Positions 1 to 6,508 of a stretch of DNA of 40,422 nt are shown piece after piece. The translations under genes and the position numbers were made by a program. Origin of the DNA: Ruminococcus sp. (GTDB lineage: Bacteria > Bacillota > Clostridia > Oscillospirales > Acutalibacteraceae). Numbering within the stretch: position 1 is the first letter of the stretch; every line of letters begins with the position of its first letter. Under the pieces are notes generated by a model. The model saw nothing but the letters and a program-made list of their open reading frames with translations, was not told where the DNA came from and searched no databases. The stretch lies in assembly GCA_017473955.1 (NCBI GenBank), contig JAFUIK010000017.1, forward strand, positions 1-40,422, in the 5' to 3' direction.

Positions 1-152
1 AGCAAAGCGAGATACTGCGGTATATCGCAAATGCTTAAGTTTTCGGGCACCCTTTCATCTGCGTTTGACGGCACAACCGAAAAATCACTGACTATATCTT
101 TCAAAAGCTCTTGTCGTCTTGGAGAAGCCGAAGCTAAAACTATCTTTTTCAT
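1..152 (-). CDS. maf: Maf-family nucleotide pyrophosphatase, N-terminal part (cut by window edge)
   Basis: The first 50 codons of a minus-strand gene start at an ATG at 150-152 and run off the window start. The protein begins [20 protein letters not shown]; the LASxSPRRxELL block is the Maf/YhdE signature at the N-terminus, which forms part of the nucleotide site. Maf proteins hydrolyse dTTP/UTP or modified nucleotides to the monophosphate in the cytoplasm and were named for septum inhibition. A good ribosome binding site (GAAAGGA) lies 6 nt upstream of the ATG. An extended -10 promoter is visible about 80 nt upstream (231-258). The C-terminal three quarters are outside the window, so substrate class cannot be judged. 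Confidence 0.9.
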   Translation of the reverse strand, partial: MKKIVLASASPRRQELLKDIVSDFSVVPSNADERVPENLSICDIPQYLAL

Positions 153-230
153 TACTTATCCTTTCAACAAAAGTATGCTCACTTCCGTTTAAAAACAGTA
201 AAAAACTGCGTTGGACGCAATATCATTTCG

Positions 231-258
231 ATTATAGCACAAATACCATAAAAAACAA
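231..258 (-). promoter_or_regulatory. Sigma-A promoter for maf
   Basis: On the minus strand: -35 TTGTTT (253-258), 16-nt spacer, -10 TATAAT (231-236) with a TG extension (TGCTATAAT). The start would lie about 75 nt upstream of the maf ATG. The rest of the 153-392 gap is A/T-rich with no supportable gene. Confidence 0.55.
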
Positions 259-355
259 AGACAAAAATACAAAAATTCAACATAATTATACATCCTTTTT
301 TATTTTGGAGCCGTACTCCTTTATTGCAATTAGTATTATAAAAAAAGATGTGTCC

Positions 356-377
356 AAAAAACGGGACTTATAATCCC
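356..377 (-). terminator. Weak hairpin + T-run after the WYL regulator gene
   Basis: Downstream of the minus-strand stop at 393, GGGA/TCCC arms (377-374 and 366-363) enclose TTATAAG and are followed by CG and six T. The stem is short, so termination may be inefficient. Confidence 0.4.
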
Positions 378-392
378 AAAAAACTTTCGCAA

Positions 393-1406
393 TTACTGCT
401 GATTATATAGCGATAAAACATCGTTAACATAAGATAAAAACTCATCTTTTGCACTCTTGGGCGAGATAATCTGAGCTTTATCCTTTAATGCAAAAAGCCA
501 GCCGTAGAAGGTCGGGGACAGCATAACCTTTGTGCTCATATCAAAGGTAGAGTCATCATTTACTGTTATGAAAACATTTTTTGAAAACCTGTCAACCACT
601 ACGCCAATCAGTGAATTATCAAATCGTATCTTAATATCGGTCAGCTCACCGCCGAACATACCAAAAGTTTGCTTAGAGTAAACTGCCATATCAAATTTCT
701 GGAACAGCTTTTTACCGTCACGCTTCTCTTTATGTAGCACTTCGACAGAATCCATTTTATCAACCCTGTAGTGTTTGATTTTGTCAGCCTTTGAATCATA
801 AGCAACAAGGTAATAATTCTCGTCATCCCAGCAAAGTGCCCACGGAGACACCACATAACGCTCGCCGTTGTTGCGTTTTTTCTTCATTACCTTTTGGGAG
901 ATGTTTCCTGTTATCTCCCACTGATAATAGAAAAAGCTTATTTTATTGCCCGTATTTAATGCATCGTGCAGACTGTCGATGTTGTAGTAAACTTTTTCGT
1001 TCATCGTCTTAACGCGGTTAGACACAAACACCTGACGCTGAAGCTCTTTAGCCTCACTCTCACTTGCAAGGTTCTCTAGCTTTTTAATAAGCTCGTTTGA
1101 CTTCTTATGGGTAATAAATTTCGCACTCTGCACTGCATCAACAAGCAGCTTTAACTCCGAAAGCTCAAAGTCACGGCTGGCGATATAATACTCAACCGTC
1201 CTGCTTTTTGTACTGCAGATATCAACCCCAAAATCCTGCAGAGTTTTCAAGTCATCGTAAATACTCTTTCTTTCAGCCTTAATATCAAAGGAATCGAGAT
1301 AACCAATAATATCGTTAACCGTAACGCCGTTGTTCTCGTCGGTTTTATCGGTAAGATATTTTAAGATATAAAGAAGCTTTTGCTTCTGCTTTGGATTTTT
1401 AGCCAT
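393..1406 (-). CDS. WYL-domain transcriptional regulator (HTH + WYL)
   Basis: 337-residue cytoplasmic DNA-binding protein. Residues 1-70 form a winged-helix (HTH_11/DeoR-like) segment containing RKSIYDDLKTLQDFGVDI, the usual recognition-helix pattern. Residues about 140-230 hold the WYL domain (ISFFYYQW... RYVVSPWALCWDDENYYLVAYD ... HYRVDKM), a ligand-sensing Sm-like fold, followed by a WCX-like C-terminal extension. WYL regulators respond to nucleic acids or small ligands and can activate or repress. The gene starts 17 nt after the stop of the AEC transporter gene on the same strand, so the two probably form an operon and the regulator may control the transporter. A palindrome in the shared leader (2374-2391) is a candidate site. 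The ligand is not predictable. Confidence 0.88.
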   Translation of the reverse strand: MAKNPKQKQKLLYILKYLTDKTDENNGVTVNDIIGYLDSFDIKAERKSIYDDLKTLQDFGVDICSTKSRTVEYYIASRDFELSELKLLVDAVQSAKFITHKKSNELIKKLENLASESEAKELQRQVFVSNRVKTMNEKVYYNIDSLHDALNTGNKISFFYYQWEITGNISQKVMKKKRNNGERYVVSPWALCWDDENYYLVAYDSKADKIKHYRVDKMDSVEVLHKEKRDGKKLFQKFDMAVYSKQTFGMFGGELTDIKIRFDNSLIGVVVDRFSKNVFITVNDDSTFDMSTKVMLSPTFYGWLFALKDKAQIISPKSAKDEFLSYVNDVLSLYNQQ

Positions 1407-1423
1407 AGTAAGCCTCCACTACA

Positions 1424-2350
1424 CTACGATAAATACTGAGCAAAGCCGACAATAAGTGGCATTGTTACCAGTGATAACAAGGTTGACGCTGACACAAGCG
1501 ACACAGAAAGTTCGGTATCATGGCCGTATTTAGCCGACATCATTGTTGTAATTGCCGCAACAGGTGATGCAACCGAAATTACAAGCGATACAAGCAACAC
1601 CCCGTCAATTCCGCAAAGCAGAAGTACAAACAGCGACACAATCGGTAAAACAATGAGTCTTAGCCCCATCGAAATATATGACCACTTGTCACTAAAAGCC
1701 TTTTTAAGGTCAGCTTTTGAGAGATAGTAGCCGATAATCAGCATCGGAACAGGAGAGTTTAAAGAAGCAAGATAAACTACAGGCTGAGCGATAATTTCTG
1801 GCAATGTAATTGAACACAAAAACAGCACAACGCCTATAAGTGTTCCAATAATACCGGGATTAATGAGAATTTTAAGTCCTGAACCTTTCTCACCCTTGCC
1901 TTTCATAGTGATAATACCATAGCTCCACACATAGATATTAAACATAGCAACAAAGGTAGCCCCGAAGAATACGCCCTCATCCCCAAGCAGTGCCTGTTGC
2001 AAAGGCAGTGACATATAACCGCAGTTTGAAAACACAGTAGAAAACTTATAGATACTCGCTTTATGCGGGTCTTGCTTTTTGAATAACAACTGAGCTACTA
2101 CAACGCTGAAGAAAAGTATCAGTGCCGAGCACACCGCAGACACAATAAGCTTAATAAGCATAGTAACGTCAAACTCACGCTGAAACGCGTTAATGATAAC
2201 GCACGGCGTAACAAAGTACAGCACAATGTCTGCCATAACCTTTGAGCCCGCCTCATTAATAAGCTTAGTTTTACCGCAAATATAGCCGACAGCTATAAGC
2301 ACAAAAAGTATGAGCACCTGCTGTGATACTGTTAAAAAACTGTTTAGCAT
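1424..2350 (-). CDS. AEC (auxin efflux carrier) family transporter
   Basis: 308-residue integral membrane protein with about ten hydrophobic segments. The N-terminus (QQVLILFVLIAVGYICGK, LYFVTPCVIINAF) and the internal repeat beginning near residue 170 (NPGIIGTLIGVVLF, YLASLNSPVPMLIIGYYL) match the AEC/membrane transport protein family, which exports organic anions such as malate or lactate-type acids. The start ATG has a GAGGGG ribosome binding site. It is the first gene of a two-gene operon with the WYL regulator. The substrate is unknown; WYL pairing suggests inducible export. Confidence 0.88.
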   Translation of the reverse strand: MLNSFLTVSQQVLILFVLIAVGYICGKTKLINEAGSKVMADIVLYFVTPCVIINAFQREFDVTMLIKLIVSAVCSALILFFSVVVAQLLFKKQDPHKASIYKFSTVFSNCGYMSLPLQQALLGDEGVFFGATFVAMFNIYVWSYGIITMKGKGEKGSGLKILINPGIIGTLIGVVLFLCSITLPEIIAQPVVYLASLNSPVPMLIIGYYLSKADLKKAFSDKWSYISMGLRLIVLPIVSLFVLLLCGIDGVLLVSLVISVASPVAAITTMMSAKYGHDTELSVSLVSASTLLSLVTMPLIVGFAQYLS

Positions 2351-2373
2351 TTTATCCCCTCGTTTATATTAGT

Positions 2374-2391
2374 GACTGTAAAATCACAGTC
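2374..2391. promoter_or_regulatory. Palindrome in the AEC-WYL leader (candidate operator)
   Basis: Inverted repeat GACTGT-aaaatc-ACAGTC, just downstream of the predicted transcription start and upstream of the AEC start codon. The position fits a repressor site, possibly for the WYL regulator encoded in the same operon. No other copy was noticed in the window. Confidence 0.35.
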
Positions 2392-2410
2392 CGATAATCT
2401 GTACTTTGTT

Positions 2411-2439
2411 ATTATACCACGCGTTTTTTGATATAACAA
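2411..2439 (-). promoter_or_regulatory. Sigma-A promoter for AEC-WYL operon
   Basis: -35 TTGTTA (2434-2439), 17-nt spacer, -10 TATAAT (2411-2416) on the minus strand, giving a leader of about 55 nt. The remaining gap to 2673 is A/T-rich with no gene seen. Confidence 0.65.
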
Positions 2440-2672
2440 TACCGACTATGGTAAATTAACACATTTTTTGGATAAGACTTTAGGTCAAAACATACATAAT
2501 CCACGTTTTTTATACATTTTTTGCACAATAAACTGCAAAGCAATTTAGTTATAATGCTAGTCAAAAAAGGGATAATCTACAAAAAACAACAAGTTTTCAT
2601 TGTCATAAAGACATAAAATCGCCCTTAATTCCCCCTTGGTTTGGTCATTCAGCCAAAATTGACTATATTAGT

Positions 2673-2702
2673 TTGACTTTTACTTTTTAAAAAATATATA
2701 AT
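2673..2702 (+). promoter_or_regulatory. Sigma-A promoter for the DUF6465-type gene
   Basis: -35 TTGACT (2673-2678), 18-nt spacer, -10 TATAAT (2697-2702). The leader would be about 70 nt. A near-consensus promoter agrees with the strongly biased codon use of the gene. Confidence 0.7.
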
Positions 2703-2777
2703 TAGTTAGCAAATAAAATTTGCTGGTAAATTTAGTTATAGCGTATTTCTTAAATATTTTTGAAAGAGGGACTACAA

Positions 2778-3170
2778 ATGGCTACAACAAAGAAGGCTGC
2801 TACAACAGCTGCTACAGAAGAAAAGAAGACAACAGCTAAGAAGACAACTAAGGCTGCTACAACAAAGAAGGCTACAGCTAAAGCTGAGACAAAGACAGCT
2901 ACTAAGGCTGCTGCAAAAGTAGAAGCTCCTAAGGCTGAAGAGAAAAAGGCTCCTGCTAAGAAGGCTGCTGCTAAGAAGACAACAGCTAAGGTTGACCTCT
3001 ACATCCAGTTCGGCGGTGCTACAGTTTCTGTTGCTGACATCGAGAAGAACGTTAAGAAGGTTGTAAAGGGCAAGAAGGCTTACACAGTATACGTTAAGCC
3101 TGAAGAGTCAAAGGCATACATCGTTGCTGACGGCGAAACAACAGGCATGGACGTATTCTTCTGCGAGTAA
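2778..3170 (+). CDS. Lys/Ala/Thr-rich protein with C-terminal DUF6465-like domain
   Basis: 130 residues from the ATG at 2778, chosen because GAAAGAGGG sits 7 nt upstream; an earlier in-frame TTG at 2760 overlaps this site and is rejected. Residues 1-74 are almost only K, A, T and E (TTKKAATTAATEEKK, KKAPAKKAAAKKTT), like the basic tails of bacterial histone-H1-like proteins. Residues 75-130 form a compact domain (VDLYIQFGGATVSVADIEKNV ... YTVYVKPEESKAYIVADGE) that I recognise as the DUF6465 family of Clostridia. Function is not established; nucleic-acid or envelope-polymer binding by the tail is inference. Codons are extremely uniform (GCT, ACA, AAG), suggesting high expression. It is monocistronic with its own promoter and a strong terminator. 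Confidence 0.85.
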   Translation: MATTKKAATTAATEEKKTTAKKTTKAATTKKATAKAETKTATKAAAKVEAPKAEEKKAPAKKAAAKKTTAKVDLYIQFGGATVSVADIEKNVKKVVKGKKAYTVYVKPEESKAYIVADGETTGMDVFFCE

Positions 3171-3190
3171 TTCAATATTAACGCAAGCTA

Positions 3191-3225
3191 AAGGCGAAGC
3201 ACTGCAAAAGTGCTCCGCCTTTTTG
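3191..3225 (+). terminator. Terminator of the DUF6465-type gene
   Basis: AAGGCG-a-AGCACT pairs with AGTGCT-c-CGCCTT around a GCAAA loop and is followed by T5G. Confidence 0.85.
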
Positions 3226-3268
3226 TTTTATCATTTCAATGGTTCAGTTTTACCATTCAACAGTGAAA

Positions 3269-3943
3269 TTATTCAAGCCCCGCGAGCTTGAGCTGGATAG
3301 CAGTTGCGTCTAAAATGTTACGCTCGCCGTCACCATTGATGTCGGAAATATATCTTAAATTTCTGCCACAGTAATGAAGAGCGTATATCATACTATCCTC
3401 ACCTCGATAATCACACAAAGAAGCCTGTGCAAGTTGGATATAAGTTGCATCCATTACAGATAGCACACCATCTGCATCCGCATCACCAATAAGATATATA
3501 CCCGGTATTTTGTTTTGTGTACATTCTGCAAACGCAACTTCCAAATTCTCAAAGCCAAGGCTCCAAGCATCAACTATATCGTAAAACTTATTTTCACTTG
3601 GCACGTACACAAAACAACCTAAAATAAACGGACTAAAATGAGCACTTTGGTATATACAATAATCACCAAACACACCCTTTGCATACGCAGGAGATAAATC
3701 AGGCATATATCCCTCTCCAAATATCCAATCAGGAACATCAGTGTTGTTGTCTTCGTTGAAATACCTGTAGTACTCCTTATAAGTAATTTCATAAGTGTAA
3801 TTATTGTAGTCCTCACCTAAACAAAATTTAATAAACTCTTGTTCATAAACTTTTGTTACCTCTGCACTACTACTGACAATCGTAGTAGTAATCAACAATA
3901 TCATAATGCAAAGTGTCATTAAACCACTAACTATTCTTTTCAT
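3269..3943 (-). CDS. Secreted dockerin-domain protein (paralogue A)
   Basis: 224 residues from the ATG at 3943, chosen because AAAGAGGTGG lies just upstream; an ATG 18 nt earlier overlaps that site. Residues 1-28 are a signal peptide (KR, hydrophobic core, SSSAEV). A central region of about 120 residues has no recognised fold. The C-terminus is a dockerin pair: GDADADGVLSVMDATYIQLA and SDINGDGERNILDATAIQL, each with the Ca2+-loop Asp residues at positions 1, 3, 5 and 12. Dockerins bind cohesins on scaffoldins or cell-surface anchors outside the cell. The linker between the two Ca2+ loops is longer than in the LRR dockerin protein of this window. The protein is clearly related to the one at 6509-7132 and shares its promoter module. 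No cohesin is encoded here. Confidence 0.85.
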   Translation of the reverse strand: MKRIVSGLMTLCIMILLITTTIVSSSAEVTKVYEQEFIKFCLGEDYNNYTYEITYKEYYRYFNEDNNTDVPDWIFGEGYMPDLSPAYAKGVFGDYCIYQSAHFSPFILGCFVYVPSENKFYDIVDAWSLGFENLEVAFAECTQNKIPGIYLIGDADADGVLSVMDATYIQLAQASLCDYRGEDSMIYALHYCGRNLRYISDINGDGERNILDATAIQLKLAGLE

Positions 3944-3981
3944 AATAGCCACCTCTTTCATTTTTATCTTTCTACCATTAA

Positions 3982-4011
3982 ATTATATACGCTGGGTTTA
4001 CACACTGTCAA
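3982..4011 (-). promoter_or_regulatory. Promoter of dockerin gene A (inside 31-bp module)
   Basis: -35 TTGACA (4006-4011), 18-nt spacer, -10 TATAAT (3982-3987) on the minus strand. The start lies about 32 nt before the ATG. The -35 and the sequence upstream of it belong to the repeated module at 3999-4029. Confidence 0.75.
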
Positions 4012-4029
4012 TTGTGGATAACACCATAT
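3999..4029 (-). repeat. 31-bp promoter module, copy 1 (upstream of dockerin gene A)
   Basis: A 31-bp sequence identical to 7423-7453. Read on the minus strand it is ATATGGTG, then TTATCCACA (a match to the DnaA-box consensus TTATNCACA, at 4021-4013), then A, then the -35 hexamer TTGACA, then GTGTGTA. Identity stops exactly at both ends; flanking non-coding DNA is unrelated. Confidence 0.9.
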
Positions 4030-4060
4030 TTAAACAGCTTGATTTGTACACTTTTATAAG

Positions 4061-4103
4061 GACAGAAAAACGGCTGGGAACACCAAAAATTCCAAGCCGT
4101 TTG
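4061..4103 (-). terminator. Terminator of the 4129-4728 membrane protein gene
   Basis: On the minus strand AAACGGCT-t-GGAA pairs with TTCC-c-AGCCGTTT, followed by a T-run ending TTTTTC. Confidence 0.75.
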
Positions 4104-4128
4104 TTAGTTTAAGATTATTTAATTTTTG

Positions 4129-4728
4129 TCAATTGTTGCGGTTGTGAAGCTCAGCCAAAATCGCATCAACATCGTCTTCCGAATATGTGTCAGCAACCTC
4201 AAAAAGAGGCTCCTCTGTTTCAATTTCAGAAGCTTCAATTTCTTCAACCTGCTCAAAGCTCTGTGGAAGTTCGATTTTCTCCGCTTCTTCTTCAAAGGTT
4301 TCCTTGGCTGTCGCTGTATCAACAACCGAAGGCACTCTTTTTCTTCTGACGTCGCCCTTGTTATCTTTATTCGCAGAGCCTCTGAGCATCTCGCCCAAGG
4401 TCAGTCCAATGTATCCGCAGATAAAGTAAGAAACAAGGTAAATAAGCGAATTAAGCACCGAATCCCTGATGTTGCCGTAAAGGAGCATACTAGGGATATA
4501 GATAATCGGAGCAACCAAGCTCAAAAAGAAATCGCTTGTCTTCTTAAAGCTGTAGTAAAGGTTACACAAAAGAGCTGTCAGCGGTAACAAGCCGATGTAG
4601 ATAAGCTGGTTCAAAAGCCCTGTGCTCTTTGTAAAAACAAGTATAGCAGGAGCGAATAAATAAACTACTCCGATGATGATAATATATGGTAAGAACTCTT
4701 TCAGTTTTTTCTCAAACTTATCGTCCAT
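4129..4728 (-). CDS. Four-helix membrane protein with acidic cytoplasmic tail, unknown function
   Basis: 199 residues from the ATG at 4728, which has GGGAG 8 nt upstream; earlier in-frame ATGs lack a site. Residues about 12-115 contain four hydrophobic segments (FLPYIIIIGVVYLFAPAILV, QLIYIGLLPLTALLCNLYY, FFLSLVAPIIYIPSMLLYG, SLIYLVSYFICGYIGLTLG). Residues 120-199 form a charged tail, basic at first (VRRKR) and then strongly acidic (VEEIEASEIETEEPLFEV, SEDDVDAILAEL). I do not recognise a family. It is a monocistronic unit between dockerin gene A and mgtE. The tail could be a protein-binding arm, which is inference only. Confidence 0.8.
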   Translation of the reverse strand: MDDKFEKKLKEFLPYIIIIGVVYLFAPAILVFTKSTGLLNQLIYIGLLPLTALLCNLYYSFKKTSDFFLSLVAPIIYIPSMLLYGNIRDSVLNSLIYLVSYFICGYIGLTLGEMLRGSANKDNKGDVRRKRVPSVVDTATAKETFEEEAEKIELPQSFEQVEEIEASEIETEEPLFEVADTYSEDDVDAILAELHNRNN

Positions 4729-4827
4729 TTTAACATCTCCCGTCATTTTCATTAAAGCACTGCTTATTATACTTAATTTACATCTCAAAATCAAGGCTTA
4801 GACTATGAATTTTTTGTGACAACGATG

Positions 4828-4856
4828 TTGACTTATTTTTTTTGATAGTATAAAAT
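4828..4856 (+). promoter_or_regulatory. Sigma-A promoter for the mgtE leader
   Basis: -35 TTGACT (4828-4833), 17-nt spacer, -10 TAAAAT (4851-4856). Transcription from about 4863 gives a leader of about 194 nt before mgtE. Confidence 0.65.
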
Positions 4857-4901
4857 TATGTAGAATGGAGTTTTTTCCATATTACACTATGAAAGAGGCG
4901 A

Positions 4902-5037
4902 GATTTAAATGGACGCTGGAAGTACCACCGGCAACCCCCTTGGGCGAAGTACAACCGAAAACAGCCTGTGCAAAGCTAGTGTCTGTTTTCTTCTTTAACA
5001 CTCTACCTTGGGGCTGTCTTCTACTTCCGCCTAAATC
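4902..5037 (+). ncRNA. Structured 5' leader of mgtE, unassigned class
   Basis: A rod-like fold is visible by pairing: P1a GATTTA/TAAATC (4902-4907 with 5032-5037), P1b GGAAGTA/TACTTCC (4918-4924 with 5022-5028), P2 GGCAaCCCC/GGGGcTGTC (4930-4938 with 5010-5018, one mismatch and one G-U), P3 GAAAACAG/CTGTTTTC (4957-4964 with 4983-4990). All helices nest. The structure ends just before the mgtE ribosome binding site AGGAGG (5043-5048). There is no T-run, so translational control or ribosome-dependent control is more likely than an intrinsic attenuator. It lacks the conserved GUUAGGUGAGGCU start of the M-box, so it is not an obvious M-box. Confidence 0.6.
4909..4998 (+). CDS. Small upstream ORF (29 aa) in the mgtE leader, possible leader peptide
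   Basis: ATG at 4909 with a strong ribosome binding site (GAAAGAGGCGAG) and stop TAA at 4996-4998. The peptide starts MDAGSTTGNPLG and continues RSTTENSLC, so it holds two copies of a nine-residue unit (GSTTGNPLG / RSTTENSLC) that come from a 27-nt imperfect DNA repeat (4920-4935 and 4947-4962). It ends in a hydrophobic stretch. It lies wholly inside the structured leader, and its start lies within the foot of the rod (P1a/P1b region), so translation of it would compete with the fold. A leader-peptide role in Mg2+ sensing, as for enterobacterial mgtL, is a hypothesis. Alternatively the reading frame is an accident of a conserved RNA. Confidence 0.45.
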   Translation: MDAGSTTGNPLGRSTTENSLCKASVCFLL

Positions 5038-5056
5038 ACATTAGGAGGATTATACT

Positions 5057-6436
5057 ATGGAAAGGAATACAGTCACTCTTTTCGAGACTATTGTTACACT
5101 GCTCGAAAATAAAAAATACGCGACTTTAAGGGATATTCTCTCAACGATGAACCCTGTTGATATTGCGGTGATATTCGAGGACATCCAAAACGAGAAAACC
5201 GCGGTTCTGTTCAGACTTTTGCCTAAAGAGCTTGCTGCTGAAGCGTTCGTTGAAATGGACGAGGACACTCAAGAGCTTCTTATCCACGGCTTTTCGGATA
5301 CCGAGCTCAAGGAAATCATCGACGAACTTTACGTTGACGACGCGGTTGATATTATTGAGGAAATGCCCGCCAATGTTGTAAAGCGTATTTTGCGTCAGGC
5401 TGACCCTGATGTTCGAAAACAAATCAACGAAATTTTAAAATACCCTGAAGACTCTGCAGGCTCGATTATGACAACCGAGTTTGTAAGACTCAGGCCTAAG
5501 ATGACGGTCGAAGAAGCTATCAAGCGTATCAGACGTACAGGTATTGACAAGGAAACCATCTACACATGCTACGTTGCTGACGACCACTCAACCCTCATCG
5601 GTATTGTCACAATTAAGAGTCTTCTTTTAGCTGACGAGGAAGAAACCATCGAAAACCTGATGGAAACCAACGTCATCGCAGTTAACACCCTTGATGATCA
5701 GGAAAAGGTTGTTCAGGTGTTCAACAAGTACAACTTCCTTGCTGTTCCTGTTGTTGACAAGGAAAACCGACTCGTCGGTATCGTAACAGTTGACGATGCT
5801 ATCGACGTAATGGAAGAAGAGGCAACCGAGGATATCCAGAAGGTTGCGGCTATCACCCCAACCACTGACAAGCCGTATGACAAGCTGACGGTGTGGGAGA
5901 TTTTCAATAGCCGTATTCCGTGGCTATTGATACTTATGATTTCAGCGACATTCACGGGTATGATTATCAACTCGTTTGAGTCAAGCCTTGCGACTTCTAT
6001 CGTGCTCACAGCCTTTATCCCTATGCTTATGGGCACGGGCGGTAACTCGGGTTCGCAGTCATCAGTTACCATTATCCGTTCGCTTTCTTTAAGAGAGATT
6101 GAGTTCAAGGATATTTTCAAGGTTATTTTCAAAGAGTCAAGAGTATCAATCCTGTGCGGTGTTGTGCTCGCTGTCGCTAACTTTGCGAAAATGCTTTTAG
6201 TTGACAGGATGCTTTTAAACAACCCCGACGTCACCGTTATGGTAGCTTTAGTTGTATCACTAACACTTGTGCTGACGGTGTTTTTTGCAAAAATTGTGGG
6301 TTGCACATTACCGATGCTTATCGAGAAAATTGGCTTTGACCCTGCGGTTGTAGCCAGCCCGTTCATCACAACAATCTTAGACGCTCTCTCGCTGTTTATC
6401 TACTTCGAGATTGCAACATCAATACTGCACATATAG
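5057..6436 (+). CDS. mgtE: Magnesium transporter MgtE
   Basis: 459-residue Mg2+ channel of the MgtE/SLC41 family. Residues 1-130 are the superhelical N domain (alpha-helical repeats such as ELAAEAFVEMDEDTQELLIHG). Residues 131-255 are two CBS modules (SIMTTEFVRLRPKMTVEEAI; NVIAVNTLDDQEKVVQVF), which bind Mg2+/ATP and gate the pore. Residues 285-459 contain five membrane helices with the family signature PMLMGTGGNSGSQSS (322-336) and the pore-lining PSFITT-like region near the end (FDPAVVASPFITTILD). In the family, high cytosolic Mg2+ closes the channel through the acidic N domain. The ATG has AGGAGG 8 nt upstream. Expression is probably controlled by the structured leader. The gene ends at a strong terminator. 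Confidence 0.96.
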   Translation: MERNTVTLFETIVTLLENKKYATLRDILSTMNPVDIAVIFEDIQNEKTAVLFRLLPKELAAEAFVEMDEDTQELLIHGFSDTELKEIIDELYVDDAVDIIEEMPANVVKRILRQADPDVRKQINEILKYPEDSAGSIMTTEFVRLRPKMTVEEAIKRIRRTGIDKETIYTCYVADDHSTLIGIVTIKSLLLADEEETIENLMETNVIAVNTLDDQEKVVQVFNKYNFLAVPVVDKENRLVGIVTVDDAIDVMEEEATEDIQKVAAITPTTDKPYDKLTVWEIFNSRIPWLLILMISATFTGMIINSFESSLATSIVLTAFIPMLMGTGGNSGSQSSVTIIRSLSLREIEFKDIFKVIFKESRVSILCGVVLAVANFAKMLLVDRMLLNNPDVTVMVALVVSLTLVLTVFFAKIVGCTLPMLIEKIGFDPAVVASPFITTILDALSLFIYFEIATSILHI

Positions 6437-6443
6437 CATAACT

Positions 6444-6475
6444 AAAGGGCAGGTCGACGACCTGCCCTTTTATAT
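6444..6475 (+). terminator. Terminator of mgtE
   Basis: Eleven-bp stem AAAGGGCAGGT / ACCTGCCCTTT with loop CGACG, followed by TTTATATTTTG. Confidence 0.9.
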
Positions 6476-6508
6476 TTTGTATTCAGTTTTCAGTAATTAG
6501 CCATAAAC

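Noticed and set aside
119..373. Plus-strand 84-codon ORF at the left edge
   Set aside because: It lies antisense to maf and across its promoter, has no ribosome binding site and the translation is low-complexity.
2760..2777. TTG start for the DUF6465-type protein
   Set aside because: The codons between 2760 and 2777 contain the ribosome binding site for the ATG at 2778.
4863..5056. M-box (ykoK) riboswitch upstream of mgtE
   Set aside because: The conserved 5' M-box sequence and the GACGCCAAUGGGUCAACAG-like core are not present; the leader is reported as unassigned.
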